DNA from: Duganella sp.
GTDB lineage: Bacteria > Pseudomonadota > Gammaproteobacteria > Burkholderiales > Burkholderiaceae_D
Direction: 5' to 3'
DNA length: 47,446 nt
NCBI GenBank assembly: GCA_026225475.1
Contig: JAMFSU010000132.1
Location: 1-47,446 of the forward strand
Below, piece after piece: positions 1 through 8,592 of this stretch. The notes under the pieces were generated by a model. It searched no databases and had not been told where the DNA came from. It saw only the letters and a program-made list of their open reading frames with translations. The stretch's first letter is position 1. Each line of letters begins with the position of its first letter. A program made the position numbers and the translations under genes.

Positions 1-126
1 AACGTGTCGATCACCGTGATGTTGATCAACCCGATCGCAATGGAAGAAGGTCTGCGCTTCGCTATCCGTGAAGGCGGTCGTACCGTCGGCGCTGGTGTGG
101 TTGCCAAGATCTTGCCTGACGCGTAA
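1..126 (+). CDS. tuf: Elongation factor Tu, C-terminal end (partial)
   Basis: Only the last 41 codons lie in the window, and the frame is open from base 1. They encode the end of domain III of EF-Tu, the GTPase that delivers aminoacyl-tRNA to the ribosome; the stretches [17 protein letters not shown] and [11 protein letters not shown] are diagnostic. The protein ends in KILPDA, whereas better-known proteobacterial EF-Tu proteins end shortly after VVAKI or VVAKV, so the tail looks slightly longer than usual. Its place directly before rpsJ is the common proteobacterial str-S10 junction. A hairpin separates it from rpsJ. Confidence 0.97.
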   Translation, partial: NVSITVMLINPIAMEEGLRFAIREGGRTVGAGVVAKILPDA

Positions 127-155
127 TTGTAGTCGGTAAGTAACATTTATCATTG

Positions 156-188
156 CCGCGGATGATGGTCATCCGCGGTTCGTTCTTT
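156..188 (+). terminator. Hairpin between tuf and rpsJ (terminator or attenuator)
   Basis: A perfect 10-bp stem (CCGCGGATGA, 156-165, with TCATCCGCGG, 169-178) closes a 3-nt loop. It is followed by TTCGTTCTTT, an interrupted U-tract. The rpsJ ribosome binding site lies just downstream. The form suggests partial termination, which would step expression down from tuf to the S10 genes. Confidence 0.55.
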
Positions 189-199
189 AAAGGAAAAAC

Positions 200-517
200 A
201 TGTCCGTTCCTAGCCAAAAAATCCGTATTCGCCTGAAGGCATTTGACTATCGTCTGATCGATCAATCCGCACAGGAAATCGTCGACACAGCAAAGCGCAC
301 TGGCGCGGTTGTCAAGGGTCCAGTTCCACTGCCAACACGCATTCAACGTTTCGACGTTCTGCGTTCGCCACACGTCAACAAGACTTCGCGCGATCAATTC
401 GAAATCCGTACGCACCAACGTCTGATGGATATCGTCGATCCAACCGACAAGACTGTTGACGCGCTGATGAAGCTGGATCTGCCAGCTGGCGTGGATGTAG
501 AAATCAAGCTGCAGTAA
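200..517 (+). CDS. rpsJ: 30S ribosomal protein S10
   Basis: This is a protein of the 30S head that, in its NusE role, also pairs with NusB in antitermination. At 105 aa it is about the usual 103. Recognisable parts are [14 protein letters not shown] at the N-terminus, the loop [20 protein letters not shown], and [13 protein letters not shown] near the C-terminus. The ATG follows AAAGGAAA at a normal distance. It is first in the S10 series but stands apart: 73 bp from tuf and 206 bp from rplC, unlike the tight spacing of the genes after rplC. Confidence 0.98.
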   Translation: MSVPSQKIRIRLKAFDYRLIDQSAQEIVDTAKRTGAVVKGPVPLPTRIQRFDVLRSPHVNKTSRDQFEIRTHQRLMDIVDPTDKTVDALMKLDLPAGVDVEIKLQ

Positions 518-567
518 TCTTTGCAGCAAGTGTTGTAAAACGGTGTGACTGCTTCAAGTTTTGACAT

Positions 568-589
568 ACCACGACATTGTCGGGTATTG
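568..589 (+). other. Hairpin in the rpsJ-rplC leader
   Basis: ATACC and CGACA (568-578, separated by one bulged A) pair with TGTCG and GGTAT (580-589), giving a stem of about 9 bp with a tiny loop. No U-run follows, so it is not an intrinsic terminator. It lies just upstream of a promoter-like element in the unusually long 206-bp gap, and could be part of an autoregulatory leader or an mRNA processing site. Confidence 0.35.
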
Positions 590-615
590 CAAATAAAAAT
601 TTAAGCAGTTATACT
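587..615 (+). promoter_or_regulatory. Candidate sigma-70 promoter before rplC
   Basis: TTGCAA (587-592), a 17-bp spacer and TATACT (610-615) match the -35 and -10 consensus at 4/6 and 5/6. The -10 sits inside a 6-bp inverted repeat (AAGCAG 603-608, CTGCTT 614-619). Transcription would begin about 100 bp before rplC, leaving a leader long enough for regulation. This is inferred from sequence only. Confidence 0.5.
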
Positions 616-723
616 GCTTGGCTTCGGTAGAGTCGTGATCGCTATTTTGGCTTTCGCGACTTTGCATATTTTAGTTGTACAAACATCAGCCCCGCCCAAT
701 CGCAGGTGGGAATGGAGAAAACA

Positions 724-1380
724 ATGAGCCTGGGCCTTGTAGGTCGCAAGGTTGGCATGATGCGTATCTTCACGGAAGACGGGGATTCTATTCCTGTGAC
801 TGTGTTGGATGTGTCGAACAACCGCGTGACTCAAATCAAAACCCCTGAAGTGGATGGTTATTCCGCTGTTCAGGTCGCATTCGGTCAGCGTCGCGCCTCG
901 CGTGTGACGAAAGCTGCAGCCGGTCACTATGCCAAAGCTGGCGTAGAAGCTGGGACCGTTCTGAAAGAATTCCGCATTGACGCAGCCAAGGCTGCCGAGT
1001 TGAAGGCTGGCGACGTTGTCGCAGCTAGCTTGTTCGAAGCTGGTCAAATGGTAGACGTGCAAGGCGTGTCTATCGGTAAAGGCTACGCTGGTACGATCAA
1101 GCGTCACAATTTTGCATCCGGTCGCGCATCGCACGGTAACTCCCGTTCGCATAACGTGCCAGGTTCGATCGGTATGGCGCAGGATCCAGGTCGTGTTTTT
1201 CCTGGTAAGCGCATGACCGGTCATATGGGTGACGTTACCTGCACAGTGCAAAACCTCGAAATCGCACGCATTGACGCTGAGCGTCAATTGCTGCTGGTCA
1301 AGGGTGCAGTGCCTGGTGCAAAGAACGGCCAAGTGGTCGTGTCGCCTGCTGTTAAAGTCAAAGCCAAGAAGGGAGCCTAA
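724..1380 (+). CDS. rplC: 50S ribosomal protein L3
   Basis: L3 is one of the first proteins to bind 23S rRNA, and its long loop reaches toward the peptidyl transferase centre. The protein starts [16 protein letters not shown] and carries the family hallmark [20 protein letters not shown] followed by GHMG. The start chosen is ATG 724, with GGAG at 714-717 six bases away. In-frame GTG 706 and ATG 712 lie further upstream but have no ribosome binding site and would add non-conserved residues. This gives 218 aa, a normal length. rplD follows after 3 bp. Confidence 0.97.
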   Translation: MSLGLVGRKVGMMRIFTEDGDSIPVTVLDVSNNRVTQIKTPEVDGYSAVQVAFGQRRASRVTKAAAGHYAKAGVEAGTVLKEFRIDAAKAAELKAGDVVAASLFEAGQMVDVQGVSIGKGYAGTIKRHNFASGRASHGNSRSHNVPGSIGMAQDPGRVFPGKRMTGHMGDVTCTVQNLEIARIDAERQLLLVKGAVPGAKNGQVVVSPAVKVKAKKGA

Positions 1381-1383
1381 TTC

Positions 1384-2004
1384 ATGGAACTCAAGCTCCT
1401 GAATGATCAAGGTCAAGCTGCATCGAACGTCGCTGCTCCTGACACCATTTTTGGTCGTGATTACAATGAAGCGCTGATTCACCAAGTCGTCGTGGCTTAT
1501 CAAGCCAATGCTCGCAGCGGTAACCGCAAGCAAAAAGACCGTGAAGAAGTGCATCACACAACCAAGAAGCCATGGCGTCAAAAGGGTACTGGTCGCGCTC
1601 GCGCCGGTATGTCGTCGTCGCCACTGTGGCGCGGCGGTGGTCGCATTTTCCCAAATTCGCCAGACGAAAACTTCTCGCACAAGGTCAACAAGAAGATGTA
1701 TCGCGCAGGTGTCTGCTCGATTCTGTCGCAGTTGGCTCGTGAAGATCGCCTGTCGATCGTTGAAAACTTCTCGGTCGAAGCACCAAAGACCAAGTTGTTG
1801 ACGCAAAAGCTGAAGGGCATGGGCCTGGATTCGGTGCTGATCATCACTGACAGCCTGGATGAAAACCTGTTGCTCGCCGCGCGTAATCTGCCAGGCGTGC
1901 TGGTGGTTGAGCCACGTCAAGCTGATCCAGTTTCTTTGGTGTTCTACAAGAAAGTGTTGATCACCAAGCAAGCGCTGGCACAGATTGAGGAGTTGCTGGG
2001 ATGA
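1384..2004 (+). CDS. rplD: 50S ribosomal protein L4
   Basis: L4 binds 23S rRNA domain I and lines the exit tunnel. In E. coli it also represses its own operon through the S10 leader. At 206 aa it has normal length. The tunnel loop region is evident ([15 protein letters not shown], then [11 protein letters not shown]). It overlaps rplW by 4 bp (ATGA), implying translational coupling. Whether L4 autoregulates here, and from which leader, cannot be read from sequence; the long gaps before rpsJ and rplC are the candidates. Confidence 0.97.
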   Translation: MELKLLNDQGQAASNVAAPDTIFGRDYNEALIHQVVVAYQANARSGNRKQKDREEVHHTTKKPWRQKGTGRARAGMSSSPLWRGGGRIFPNSPDENFSHKVNKKMYRAGVCSILSQLAREDRLSIVENFSVEAPKTKLLTQKLKGMGLDSVLIITDSLDENLLLAARNLPGVLVVEPRQADPVSLVFYKKVLITKQALAQIEELLG

Positions 2005-2318
2005 GCACAATTGTGAAATTTAGCGAAGAGCGCTTGATGAAAGTGCTGCTGGCGCCAGTGATCTCTGAAAAAGCAACCTTCGTTGCCGAGAAGAACGAGC
2101 AAGTCGTTTTTCTGGTGATGCAAGATGCGACCAAGCTGGAAGTCAAGGCTGCGGTCGAGTTGCTGTTCAAGGTCCAGGTTGAGTCGGTTCAAGTTGCAAA
2201 TCGTCAAGGTAAGACCAAGCGTTCCGGCCGTTCGGTTGGTCGCCGTAATCATACCCGTCGCGCATTCGTCTGCCTGAAGCCTGGTCAAGAAATCAACTTC
2301 ACCGAGGAGGCTAAATAA
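2001..2318 (+). CDS. rplW: 50S ribosomal protein L23
   Basis: L23 sits at the exit of the peptide tunnel and is the docking site for trigger factor and the signal recognition particle. The 105 aa length fits the family. Visible motifs are [11 protein letters not shown] near the N-terminus and the basic loop [13 protein letters not shown] that contacts rRNA. It starts inside the rplD stop codon, and its own stop overlaps the rplB start by one base (TAATG). This three-gene coupling is typical of the S10 operon. Confidence 0.97.
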   Translation: MSTIVKFSEERLMKVLLAPVISEKATFVAEKNEQVVFLVMQDATKLEVKAAVELLFKVQVESVQVANRQGKTKRSGRSVGRRNHTRRAFVCLKPGQEINFTEEAK

Positions 2319-3145
2319 TGGCACTCGTAAAAGTGAAGCCAACCTCGCCCGGTCGGCGCGGTATGGTCAAGGTCGTCAACAGCGACCTGTACAAGGGCCG
2401 TCCGTTTGCCGGTCTGATCGAGAAGAAGTCTAAGACTGCTGGTCGTAACAACAATGGTCACATCACCACTCGCCATATCGGTGGTGGTCATAAGCAACAT
2501 TACCGTGTTATCGATTTCCGTCGCAACAAGGACGGAATCAGTGCCAAGGTTGAGCGTATCGAATACGACCCAAATCGTACAGCGCACATCGCCTTGCTCT
2601 GCTATGCAGACGGCGAGCGCAAGTACATCATCGCTCCTAAGGGCGTTGCTGTCGGCGATCAACTGGTCAGTGGTTCGGAAGCGCCAATCAAGGCTGGCAA
2701 TGCTTTGCCTATCCGCAACATTCCTGTCGGTACCACTATCCACTGCGTGGAAATGTTGCCAGGCAAGGGTGCTCAGATTGCTCGCACCGCAGGTGCTGGC
2801 GTTGTGCTGATGGCGCGCGAAGGTACTTACGCTCAGGTGCGTCTGCGCTCCGGCGAAGTGCGCCGCATTCATATCGAATGCCGTGCAACAATCGGTGAAG
2901 TCGGTAACGGCGAGCACAATCTGCGCAAGATTGGTAAAGCTGGTGCAATGCGTTGGCGCGGTGTTCGCCCAACCGTTCGTGGTGTGGTCATGAATCCGGT
3001 CGATCACCCGCACGGTGGTGGTGAAGGTAAGACTGCAGCAGGTCGTCATCCAGTTTCGCCATGGGGCCAGCAGACTAAGGGTAAGAAGACGCGCAGCAAC
3101 AAGCGTACGACTTCCATGATTGTCTCGCGCCGCGGTAAGAAATAA
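2318..3145 (+). CDS. rplB: 50S ribosomal protein L2
   Basis: L2 is a large, basic protein needed for subunit association and peptidyl transfer. At 275 aa it has the expected length. Conserved stretches are [20 protein letters not shown] near residue 45 and the C-terminal [14 protein letters not shown], whose histidine lies close to the catalytic centre in known structures. The ribosome binding site GAGGAGG lies within the end of rplW. rpsS follows after 9 bp. Confidence 0.98.
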   Translation: MALVKVKPTSPGRRGMVKVVNSDLYKGRPFAGLIEKKSKTAGRNNNGHITTRHIGGGHKQHYRVIDFRRNKDGISAKVERIEYDPNRTAHIALLCYADGERKYIIAPKGVAVGDQLVSGSEAPIKAGNALPIRNIPVGTTIHCVEMLPGKGAQIARTAGAGVVLMAREGTYAQVRLRSGEVRRIHIECRATIGEVGNGEHNLRKIGKAGAMRWRGVRPTVRGVVMNPVDHPHGGGEGKTAAGRHPVSPWGQQTKGKKTRSNKRTTSMIVSRRGKK

Positions 3146-3154
3146 GGATAAAAC

Positions 3155-3430
3155 ATGACACGTTCATTGAAAAAAGGTCCATTCTGCGACGCTCACCTGG
3201 TAAAAAAGGTTGAGACTGCTCAAGCGACCAAAGACAAGAAGCCAATCAAGACCTGGTCCCGCCGTTCGACCATCATGCCGGATTTCATCGGCCTGACGAT
3301 CGCGGTGCATAACGGCAAGCAACACGTGCCGGTCTATGTGTCGGAAAACATGGTTGGTCATAAGCTCGGCGAATTCGCGCTGACCCGTACGTTCAAGGGT
3401 CACGCCGCCGATAAGAAGGCTAAGAAATAA
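3155..3430 (+). CDS. rpsS: 30S ribosomal protein S19
   Basis: S19 is in the 30S head and, with S13, contacts the A-site tRNA region and the inter-subunit bridge. The 91 aa protein begins [18 protein letters not shown] and contains [14 protein letters not shown] and [13 protein letters not shown], all family hallmarks. The start has AAGGATAAAAC just upstream. It lies 9 bp after rplB and 6 bp before rplV. Confidence 0.98.
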   Translation: MTRSLKKGPFCDAHLVKKVETAQATKDKKPIKTWSRRSTIMPDFIGLTIAVHNGKQHVPVYVSENMVGHKLGEFALTRTFKGHAADKKAKK

Positions 3431-3436
3431 GGTCCT

Positions 3437-3769
3437 ATGATGGAAACTAAAGCTACTCTGCGTGGTGTGCATCTGTCGGCTCAAAAGGGCCGTCTGGTTG
3501 CAGACCTGATCCGCGGCAAAAAAGTTGATCAAGCACTGAATATCTTGGCCTTCAGCCCTAAAAAGGGTGCGGTCATCATCAAGAAGGTTCTGGAGTCCGC
3601 AATCGCGAACGCCGAGCACAATGATGGTGCCGATATTGACGAGCTGAAAGTCAAGGTCATTTATGTCGAAAAAGGTACGGTCCTCAAGCGCTTTACAGCG
3701 CGTGCAAAAGGCCGTGGTGATCGTATTTCCAAGCAATCCTGTCACATTTACGTGACTGTCGGAAACTAA
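3437..3769 (+). CDS. rplV: 50S ribosomal protein L22
   Basis: L22 has a globular part on the ribosome surface and a beta-hairpin lining the exit tunnel (macrolide-resistance changes in other bacteria map to this hairpin). The 110 aa length is standard. Motifs are [16 protein letters not shown] and the loop [15 protein letters not shown]. There are two adjacent ATG codons (3437 and 3440); the ribosome binding site AAGG overlaps the rpsS stop and is better spaced for 3440, so the first Met is uncertain. Confidence 0.97.
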   Translation: MMETKATLRGVHLSAQKGRLVADLIRGKKVDQALNILAFSPKKGAVIIKKVLESAIANAEHNDGADIDELKVKVIYVEKGTVLKRFTARAKGRGDRISKQSCHIYVTVGN

Positions 3770-3778
3770 GGAGTCACG

Positions 3779-4603
3779 ATGGGACAGAAGATTCATCCAA
3801 CCGGTTTCCGCCTTGCGGTTACACGTAACTGGGGATCGCGCTGGTATGCTGGCAATAACAATTTTGCCAGCATGCTCAACGAAGATCTGAAGGTACGTGC
3901 TTACCTGAAGACAAAACTGAAGAACGCTTCAGTTGGTCGCGTCGTTATCGAGCGTCCAGCGAAGAATGCCCGCATCACCATTTACAGCTCCCGTCCAGGT
4001 GTTGTAATCGGTAAAAAAGGTGAAGACATCGAAGTGCTGAAGGCAGCGCTGGCCAAATTGATGGGCGTGCCTGTGCACGTCAACATCGAAGAAATCCGTA
4101 AGCCAGAAGCCGATGCGCAACTGATCGCCGATTCGATCGCTCAACAGCTCGAAAAGCGTATCATGTTCCGCCGCGCCATGAAGCGTGCGATGCAAAACGC
4201 AATGCGTCTGGGTGCTCAAGGCATCAAGATCATGTCGTCCGGTCGTTTGAACGGTATCGAAATCGCTCGTAAGGAATGGTATCGCGAAGGCCGCGTGCCT
4301 CTGCATACCCTGCGTGCTGATATCGACTACGGTTTTGGCGAAGCACAAACCACATACGGCATCATCGGTATCAAGGTTTGGGTTTACAAGGGTGATCGTC
4401 TGGCTAACGGCGATGCACCAGTGCTGGTCGGTGAGCCAGAAGACGACAAGAAGCGTCGTGGTCCGCGTCGTGACGATGGCAAGCCAGGTGCTCGTCCTCG
4501 TCCTAAGACCGGTGCTGCGCCCGCTGGTGCCGGTGCCAAGCGTGCACCTCGTGCGCCTCAAGCTACCGATGCCGGTGTAACGGCTGAGAAAGCAGGAGAA
4601 TAA
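3779..4603 (+). CDS. rpsC: 30S ribosomal protein S3 with extended C-terminus
   Basis: S3 lies at the mRNA entry site and helps unwind mRNA. The N-terminal KH RNA-binding domain shows the GxxG loop in [11 protein letters not shown] near residue 80, and the S3 C-terminal domain has [20 protein letters not shown]. After about residue 220 comes a roughly 50-residue tail rich in Arg, Lys, Pro, Gly and Ala, making 274 aa against about 233 in E. coli. Such tails are common in Burkholderiales. The ribosome binding site AAGGAG is ideal. rplP starts 2 bp after the stop. Confidence 0.97.
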   Translation: MGQKIHPTGFRLAVTRNWGSRWYAGNNNFASMLNEDLKVRAYLKTKLKNASVGRVVIERPAKNARITIYSSRPGVVIGKKGEDIEVLKAALAKLMGVPVHVNIEEIRKPEADAQLIADSIAQQLEKRIMFRRAMKRAMQNAMRLGAQGIKIMSSGRLNGIEIARKEWYREGRVPLHTLRADIDYGFGEAQTTYGIIGIKVWVYKGDRLANGDAPVLVGEPEDDKKRRGPRRDDGKPGARPRPKTGAAPAGAGAKRAPRAPQATDAGVTAEKAGE

Positions 4604-4605
4604 TC

Positions 4606-5025
4606 ATGCTGCAACCAGCACGTAGAAAATATCGTAAAGAACAAAAAGGTCGCAATACGGGTATCTCGCACTCGCGTGGTACAGCCGTATCGTTTGGTGA
4701 GTTCGGTCTGAAAGCAGTTGGTCGTGGTCGTATCACGGCACGTCAGATCGAAGCAGCTCGTCGTGCTATGACCCGTCACATCAAACGTGGCGGTCGTATC
4801 TGGATTCGCGTTTTCCCGGATAAGCCGATTTCCCAAAAGCCTGCTGAAGTGCGTATGGGTAACGGTAAGGGCAATCCAGAGTATTACGTGGCTGAAATTC
4901 AGCCAGGTAAGATGCTCTACGAGATGGATGGTGTTGACGAAGCTCTGGCGCGTGAAGCGTTCCGCTTGGCAGCAGCCAAATTGCCACTGTCGACGACTTT
5001 TGTTGTTCGTCAAGTCGGTCAATAA
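4606..5025 (+). CDS. rplP: 50S ribosomal protein L16
   Basis: L16 sits at the base of the central protuberance, contacting tRNA in the A site. The 139 aa protein starts [17 protein letters not shown] and contains [15 protein letters not shown] and [15 protein letters not shown], the family signatures. Its ribosome binding site (AGGAGAA) is inside the end of rpsC, so the two are probably translationally coupled. rpmC follows after 12 bp. Confidence 0.98.
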   Translation: MLQPARRKYRKEQKGRNTGISHSRGTAVSFGEFGLKAVGRGRITARQIEAARRAMTRHIKRGGRIWIRVFPDKPISQKPAEVRMGNGKGNPEYYVAEIQPGKMLYEMDGVDEALAREAFRLAAAKLPLSTTFVVRQVGQ

Positions 5026-5037
5026 TAGGAGCGGAAT

Positions 5038-5229
5038 ATGAAAGCATCTGAACTCCGTGGTAAAGACGAAGCAGCACTGGCCAAAGAACTGAATGAGCTG
5101 TTGAAGGCTCAATTCAGCTTGCGCATGCAAGTGGCTACGCAGCAACTGAACAATACCGCGCAACTGAAGAAAGTACGTCGCGATATCGCACGTGTGAAAA
5201 CAGTCATCAATTCGAAGGGTCAACAATGA
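5038..5229 (+). CDS. rpmC: 50S ribosomal protein L29
   Basis: L29 is a small helical-hairpin protein next to L23 at the exit tunnel. The 63 aa length is normal. [10 protein letters not shown] at the start and the two-helix pattern ending in [11 protein letters not shown] fit the family. It is preceded by AGGAGCGG and overlaps rpsQ by 4 bp (ATGA). Confidence 0.97.
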   Translation: MKASELRGKDEAALAKELNELLKAQFSLRMQVATQQLNNTAQLKKVRRDIARVKTVINSKGQQ

Positions 5230-5498
5230 ACGATCAAGTGAAACAAGCGCTCAAGCGCACGCTGATTGGCAAGGTTGTGTCCGACAAAATGGATAAGACT
5301 GTTACCGTTCTGATCGAACGTCACGTCAAGCATCCGCTGTATGGCAAAATCATCGTGCGTACTAACAAGTACCACGCTCATGATGAGTCGAATCAAGCGA
5401 AGACTGGCGATACCGTCGAGATCCAGGAAGGTCGTCCAATCTCTAAGACTAAAGCTTGGAGCGTGACACGCGTTGTACAAGTGGCACAAATAGTATAA
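5226..5498 (+). CDS. rpsQ: 30S ribosomal protein S17
   Basis: S17 is an OB-fold protein that binds 16S rRNA early in assembly. The 90 aa protein contains [20 protein letters not shown] and the loop [15 protein letters not shown], both conserved. It is the last gene of the S10 group. A strong hairpin and a 202-bp gap follow before rplN, which matches the S10/spc operon boundary known from E. coli. Confidence 0.97.
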   Translation: MNDQVKQALKRTLIGKVVSDKMDKTVTVLIERHVKHPLYGKIIVRTNKYHAHDESNQAKTGDTVEIQEGRPISKTKAWSVTRVVQVAQIV

Positions 5499-5511
5499 GT
5501 AAGGCTTGCTC

Positions 5512-5548
5512 GCTGAGCATTATGCTGCCATAATGCTCAGCTCTTCTT
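5512..5548 (+). terminator. Terminator-like hairpin at the S10/spc boundary
   Basis: A perfect 13-bp stem (GCTGAGCATTATG, 5512-5524, with its complement 5529-5541) closes a CTGC loop. The following TCTTCTTTCGCTTCTT is pyrimidine-rich but has no clean U-run, so termination may be partial. The rest of the 202-bp gap to rplN (5549-5700) holds no ORF. No -35/-10 pair there matches well enough to call, although an spc promoter would be expected. Confidence 0.55.
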
Positions 5549-5700
5549 TCGCTTCTTGGTGTTTGGCGAATGCAAGAGGCAAGATGTAGTTACGTAGCTT
5601 AATCGTCCCCTAACTAGTAAGTTCGCTTGCTAACAGGACCAAGACTGACCGCGATTCACATTGTGTGATTTGAGCGGATTAAGTTGGGAAAGAAAATATC

Positions 5701-6069
5701 ATGATTCAAACTGAAAGCCGGCTCGAAGTGGCCGACAACACTGGTGCGCGCGAAGTGCTGTGCATCAAAGTCTTGGGTGGTTCCAAGCGCCGTTACGCAA
5801 GCATCGGCGACGTGATTAAAGTTACCGTCAAGAGCGCAGCCCCACGTGGCCGTGTCAAAAAAGGCGAGATTTACAATGCAGTCGTCGTTCGCACCGCTAA
5901 GGGCGTACGTCGTCAAGACGGTTCCCTGGTAAAGTTTGATAGCAATGCTGCTGTCTTGCTTAACGCCAAGTTGGAACCTATCGGTACCCGTATTTTTGGG
6001 CCAGTTACTCGTGAGCTGCGTACAGAGCGCTTCATGAAGATCGTCTCTCTGGCGCCTGAAGTTCTGTAA
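5701..6069 (+). CDS. rplN: 50S ribosomal protein L14
   Basis: L14 is at the subunit interface and forms bridges to the 30S subunit. It is also the site where RsfS blocks joining. At 122 aa it is exactly standard. [19 protein letters not shown] and [16 protein letters not shown] are hallmark segments. It opens the spc group: a 202-bp gap precedes it, while rplX follows after 9 bp. Confidence 0.98.
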   Translation: MIQTESRLEVADNTGAREVLCIKVLGGSKRRYASIGDVIKVTVKSAAPRGRVKKGEIYNAVVVRTAKGVRRQDGSLVKFDSNAAVLLNAKLEPIGTRIFGPVTRELRTERFMKIVSLAPEVL

Positions 6070-6078
6070 GGAGTGGTC

Positions 6079-6393
6079 ATGGGAAAGATTCGTAAGAACG
6101 ATGAAGTCATCGTGCTGACCGGTAAAGATAAAGGTAAGCGCGGTGTGGTAACTCAGCGTGTCAGCGCTGATTACGTTGTTGTAGAAGGCGTCAACGTCGC
6201 TAAAAAAGCGACCAAGCCTAATCCAATGACTGGTGCAACTGGCGGCATCGTCGATAAGCTGATGCCAATTCATGTGTCGAACATCGCGTTGTTTAACGCT
6301 GCGTCCGGCAAGGCAGATCGCGTGGATTACAAGAGCGTGGACGGTAAGAAAGTCCGTGCTTACAAATCCACCGGCGAAGTTGTTAAGGTTTAA
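6079..6393 (+). CDS. rplX: 50S ribosomal protein L24
   Basis: L24 is an assembly-initiator protein with a KOW motif, seen here as [14 protein letters not shown] near residue 15. The start chosen is ATG 6079, five bases after a perfect AAGGAG (6068-6073). An in-frame GTG at 6073 overlaps that site and is rejected. This gives 104 aa, the standard length. rplE follows after 6 bp. Confidence 0.96.
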   Translation: MGKIRKNDEVIVLTGKDKGKRGVVTQRVSADYVVVEGVNVAKKATKPNPMTGATGGIVDKLMPIHVSNIALFNAASGKADRVDYKSVDGKKVRAYKSTGEVVKV

Positions 6394-6399
6394 TAGATC

Positions 6400-6939
6400 A
6401 TGGCACGTCTCCAAGAGTTCTATAAAGAAAAAGTCGTTGCCGACTTGACTGCTAAGTACGCTTATAAGTCGGTAATGGAAGTTCCGCGCATTCTGAAGAT
6501 CACATTGAACATGGGTTTGTCGGAAGCTGTTGCGGATAAGAAAATCATCGAGCACGCTGTCGGCGACTTGACCAAGATTGCAGGTCAAAAACCGGTTGTG
6601 ACCAAGGCACGTAAGGCAATCGCGGGTTTCAAAATTCGCGAAGGCTACCCAATTGGTTGCATGGTGACCCTGCGCGGCGCCCAGATGTACGAGTTCCTGG
6701 ATCGTTTCATCACCGTGGCTCTGCCACGTGTGCGTGACTTCCGCGGTGTCTCCGGTCGTGCTTTCGATGGTCGTGGTAACTACAATATCGGTGTGAAAGA
6801 GCAGATCATTTTCCCCGAAATTGAATACGACAAAATCGATGCGCTGCGTGGCTTGAATATCAGCATCACGACTACCGCGAAGACCGACGACGAAGCGAAA
6901 GCGCTCCTCGCCGCATTTAAATTTCCGTTCAGAAACTGA
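6400..6939 (+). CDS. rplE: 50S ribosomal protein L5
   Basis: L5 binds 5S rRNA and contacts P-site tRNA in the central protuberance. The 179 aa length is standard. Conserved segments are [36 protein letters not shown] and [17 protein letters not shown]. It begins 6 bp after rplX, and rpsN follows after 7 bp, within the tightly packed spc series. Confidence 0.98.
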   Translation: MARLQEFYKEKVVADLTAKYAYKSVMEVPRILKITLNMGLSEAVADKKIIEHAVGDLTKIAGQKPVVTKARKAIAGFKIREGYPIGCMVTLRGAQMYEFLDRFITVALPRVRDFRGVSGRAFDGRGNYNIGVKEQIIFPEIEYDKIDALRGLNISITTTAKTDDEAKALLAAFKFPFRN

Positions 6940-6946
6940 GGCTGCC

Positions 6947-7252
6947 ATGGCAAAACTGGCACTGATTAACCGTGAACAAAAGCGTGCAGATCTGGTGAAG
7001 AAATACGCCGGCAAGCGCGCTGAGTTGAAGGCTATCATCGACGACCAATCCAAGTCGGAAGAAGAACGTTACGAAGCGCGCCTGAAGTTGCAAGCGCTGC
7101 CGCGTAACTCGGCTCCGACGCGTCAACGTAACCGTTGCGCATTGACCGGTCGTCCACGTGGCACATTCCGTAAATTCGGTCTGGGCCGTATTAAGGTCCG
7201 TGAAATCGCCATGCGTGGCGAGATCCCGGGTTTGACCAAAGCTAGCTGGTAA
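6947..7252 (+). CDS. rpsN: 30S ribosomal protein S14, zinc-free form
   Basis: S14 is a 30S head protein. It is of the long type without zinc-binding cysteines: 101 aa with a single Cys and no CxxC pairs, unlike the short zinc-dependent paralogue. It begins [13 protein letters not shown] and ends GLTKASW, with [12 protein letters not shown] as the conserved rRNA-binding part. No zinc-dependent copy is seen in the window. rpsH follows after 14 bp. Confidence 0.98.
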   Translation: MAKLALINREQKRADLVKKYAGKRAELKAIIDDQSKSEEERYEARLKLQALPRNSAPTRQRNRCALTGRPRGTFRKFGLGRIKVREIAMRGEIPGLTKASW

Positions 7253-7266
7253 TAGGAGAACAAGCA

Positions 7267-7662
7267 ATGAGTATGAGCGATCCTATCGCCGATATGCTGA
7301 CCCGTATCCGCAATGCGCAAGTTGTGCAAAAGACCGCAGTAGCAATGCCGTCGTCGAAAGTCAAGATTGCAATTGCCAACGTCCTCAAGGACGAGGGTTA
7401 TATCGAAGATTTCGCCGTGGTGGAAGCTGACGGCAAAGCGGAACTGAAAATCGGCCTGAAGTATTATGCCGGTCGTCCAGTTATCGAGCGCCTCGAGCGC
7501 GTGTCCCGTCCCGGCCTGCGTATCTACAAGGGTAAAGACGAGATTCCTAACGTGATGAACGGCCTGGGTGTGGCGATTGTTTCCACTCCACGTGGCGTTA
7601 TGACAGATCGCAAAGCGCGCGCTACCGGTGTCGGTGGTGAAGTGATTTGCTACGTGGCTTAA
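7267..7662 (+). CDS. rpsH: 30S ribosomal protein S8
   Basis: S8 is a primary 16S rRNA binder and, in E. coli, the translational repressor of the spc operon. The 131 aa protein starts [18 protein letters not shown] and carries the signature [20 protein letters not shown] near the C-terminus. AGGAGAACAAGC precedes the start. Whether S8 represses this operon cannot be judged; no obvious S8-like target was found by eye at the rplE start. Confidence 0.98.
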   Translation: MSMSDPIADMLTRIRNAQVVQKTAVAMPSSKVKIAIANVLKDEGYIEDFAVVEADGKAELKIGLKYYAGRPVIERLERVSRPGLRIYKGKDEIPNVMNGLGVAIVSTPRGVMTDRKARATGVGGEVICYVA

Positions 7663-7672
7663 GGAGTGCAAT

Positions 7673-8206
7673 ATGTCTCGTGTTGGTAAAATGCCGATTG
7701 CACTGCCGAGTGGCGCGGAAGCGTCCATTACTGCAGCGCAGATCACAGTAAAAGGCCCTCTGGGCACACTGTCCCATCCCTTGACTGGTTTGGTAATAGT
7801 GGCGAACAACAATGGCACGCTGACCTTCGAAGTGGCTGATGACAGCCGTGAAGCAAATGCGATGTCCGGTACCCTGCGTGCGTTGGTCAATAACATGGTC
7901 AACGGTGTCACAAAGGGTTTCGAAAAGAAGCTGAACTTGGTTGGTGTGGGTTTCCGTGCGCAAGCACAAGGCGACAAGCTGAATCTGTCGCTGGGATTTT
8001 CGCACCCTGTCGTGCATCAGATGCCCCAAGGCATCAAGTGCGAAACTCCGACGCAAACCGAGATCTTAATCAAGGGTATCGACCGCCAAGTAGTTGGCCA
8101 GGTCGCCGCTGAAATCCGTGCATATCGTCAGCCAGAGCCATACAAGGGCAAGGGCGTACGTTATTCGGATGAAGTGGTTGTACTCAAAGAAACCAAGAAG
8201 AAGTAA
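7673..8206 (+). CDS. rplF: 50S ribosomal protein L6
   Basis: L6 lies near the GTPase-associated centre and consists of two repeated alpha-beta domains. The 177 aa length is standard. Identifying segments are [23 protein letters not shown] and the C-terminal [13 protein letters not shown]. The ribosome binding site AAGGAG overlaps the end of rpsH. rplR follows after 12 bp. Confidence 0.98.
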   Translation: MSRVGKMPIALPSGAEASITAAQITVKGPLGTLSHPLTGLVIVANNNGTLTFEVADDSREANAMSGTLRALVNNMVNGVTKGFEKKLNLVGVGFRAQAQGDKLNLSLGFSHPVVHQMPQGIKCETPTQTEILIKGIDRQVVGQVAAEIRAYRQPEPYKGKGVRYSDEVVVLKETKKK

Positions 8207-8218
8207 TAGGGGTTGACG

Positions 8219-8581
8219 ATGGACAAGAAACAATCACGTCTGCGCCGCGCGACTCAAACCCGTGCCAAGATCGCAGAATTAAAGGTCAATCGCTTGGCCG
8301 TGCATCGTACCAACACGCACATCTACGCGAGCATCATCGGCCCCGACGCAAAGGTTCTGGCTTCGGCATCGACTTTGGAGGCAGAAGTGCGCCAACAGTT
8401 GGCTGGCGAGTCGGGCAAAGGCGGCAACGCTGCTGCGGCGACTCTGGTGGGCAAGCGCGTCGCCGAGAAGGCACTGAAAGCTGGAGTCACCGAAGTAGCG
8501 TTTGATCGCTCCGGTTTCCGTTATCACGGTCGCGTCAAAGCGTTGGCTGAAGCTGCGCGTGAAGCCGGCCTGAAGTTCTAA
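8219..8581 (+). CDS. rplR: 50S ribosomal protein L18
   Basis: L18 binds 5S rRNA with L5 and L25. The protein begins [18 protein letters not shown] and contains [21 protein letters not shown], the family signature. The start is ATG 8219 with AGGGG (8208-8212) upstream; an in-frame TTG at 8213 is too close to that site to be the start. This gives 120 aa, within the usual range. rpsE follows after 11 bp. Confidence 0.97.
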   Translation: MDKKQSRLRRATQTRAKIAELKVNRLAVHRTNTHIYASIIGPDAKVLASASTLEAEVRQQLAGESGKGGNAAAATLVGKRVAEKALKAGVTEVAFDRSGFRYHGRVKALAEAAREAGLKF

Positions 8582-8592
8582 GGAAAATCATC

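Noticed and set aside
561..589. Perfect TTGACA at 561-566 as a promoter
   Set aside because: No acceptable -10 lies 16-18 bp downstream; the nearby TTGCAA/TATACT pair fits better.
601..2010. Long open frame of 469 codons on the - strand opposite rplC and rplD
   Set aside because: It mirrors two certain ribosomal protein genes, has a composition rich in His, Thr and Cys typical of antisense shadows, and matches no family.
5656..7053. Open frame of 465 codons on the - strand opposite rplN-rpsN
   Set aside because: It is the shadow of four certain ribosomal protein genes; the absence of stops follows from their codon bias.
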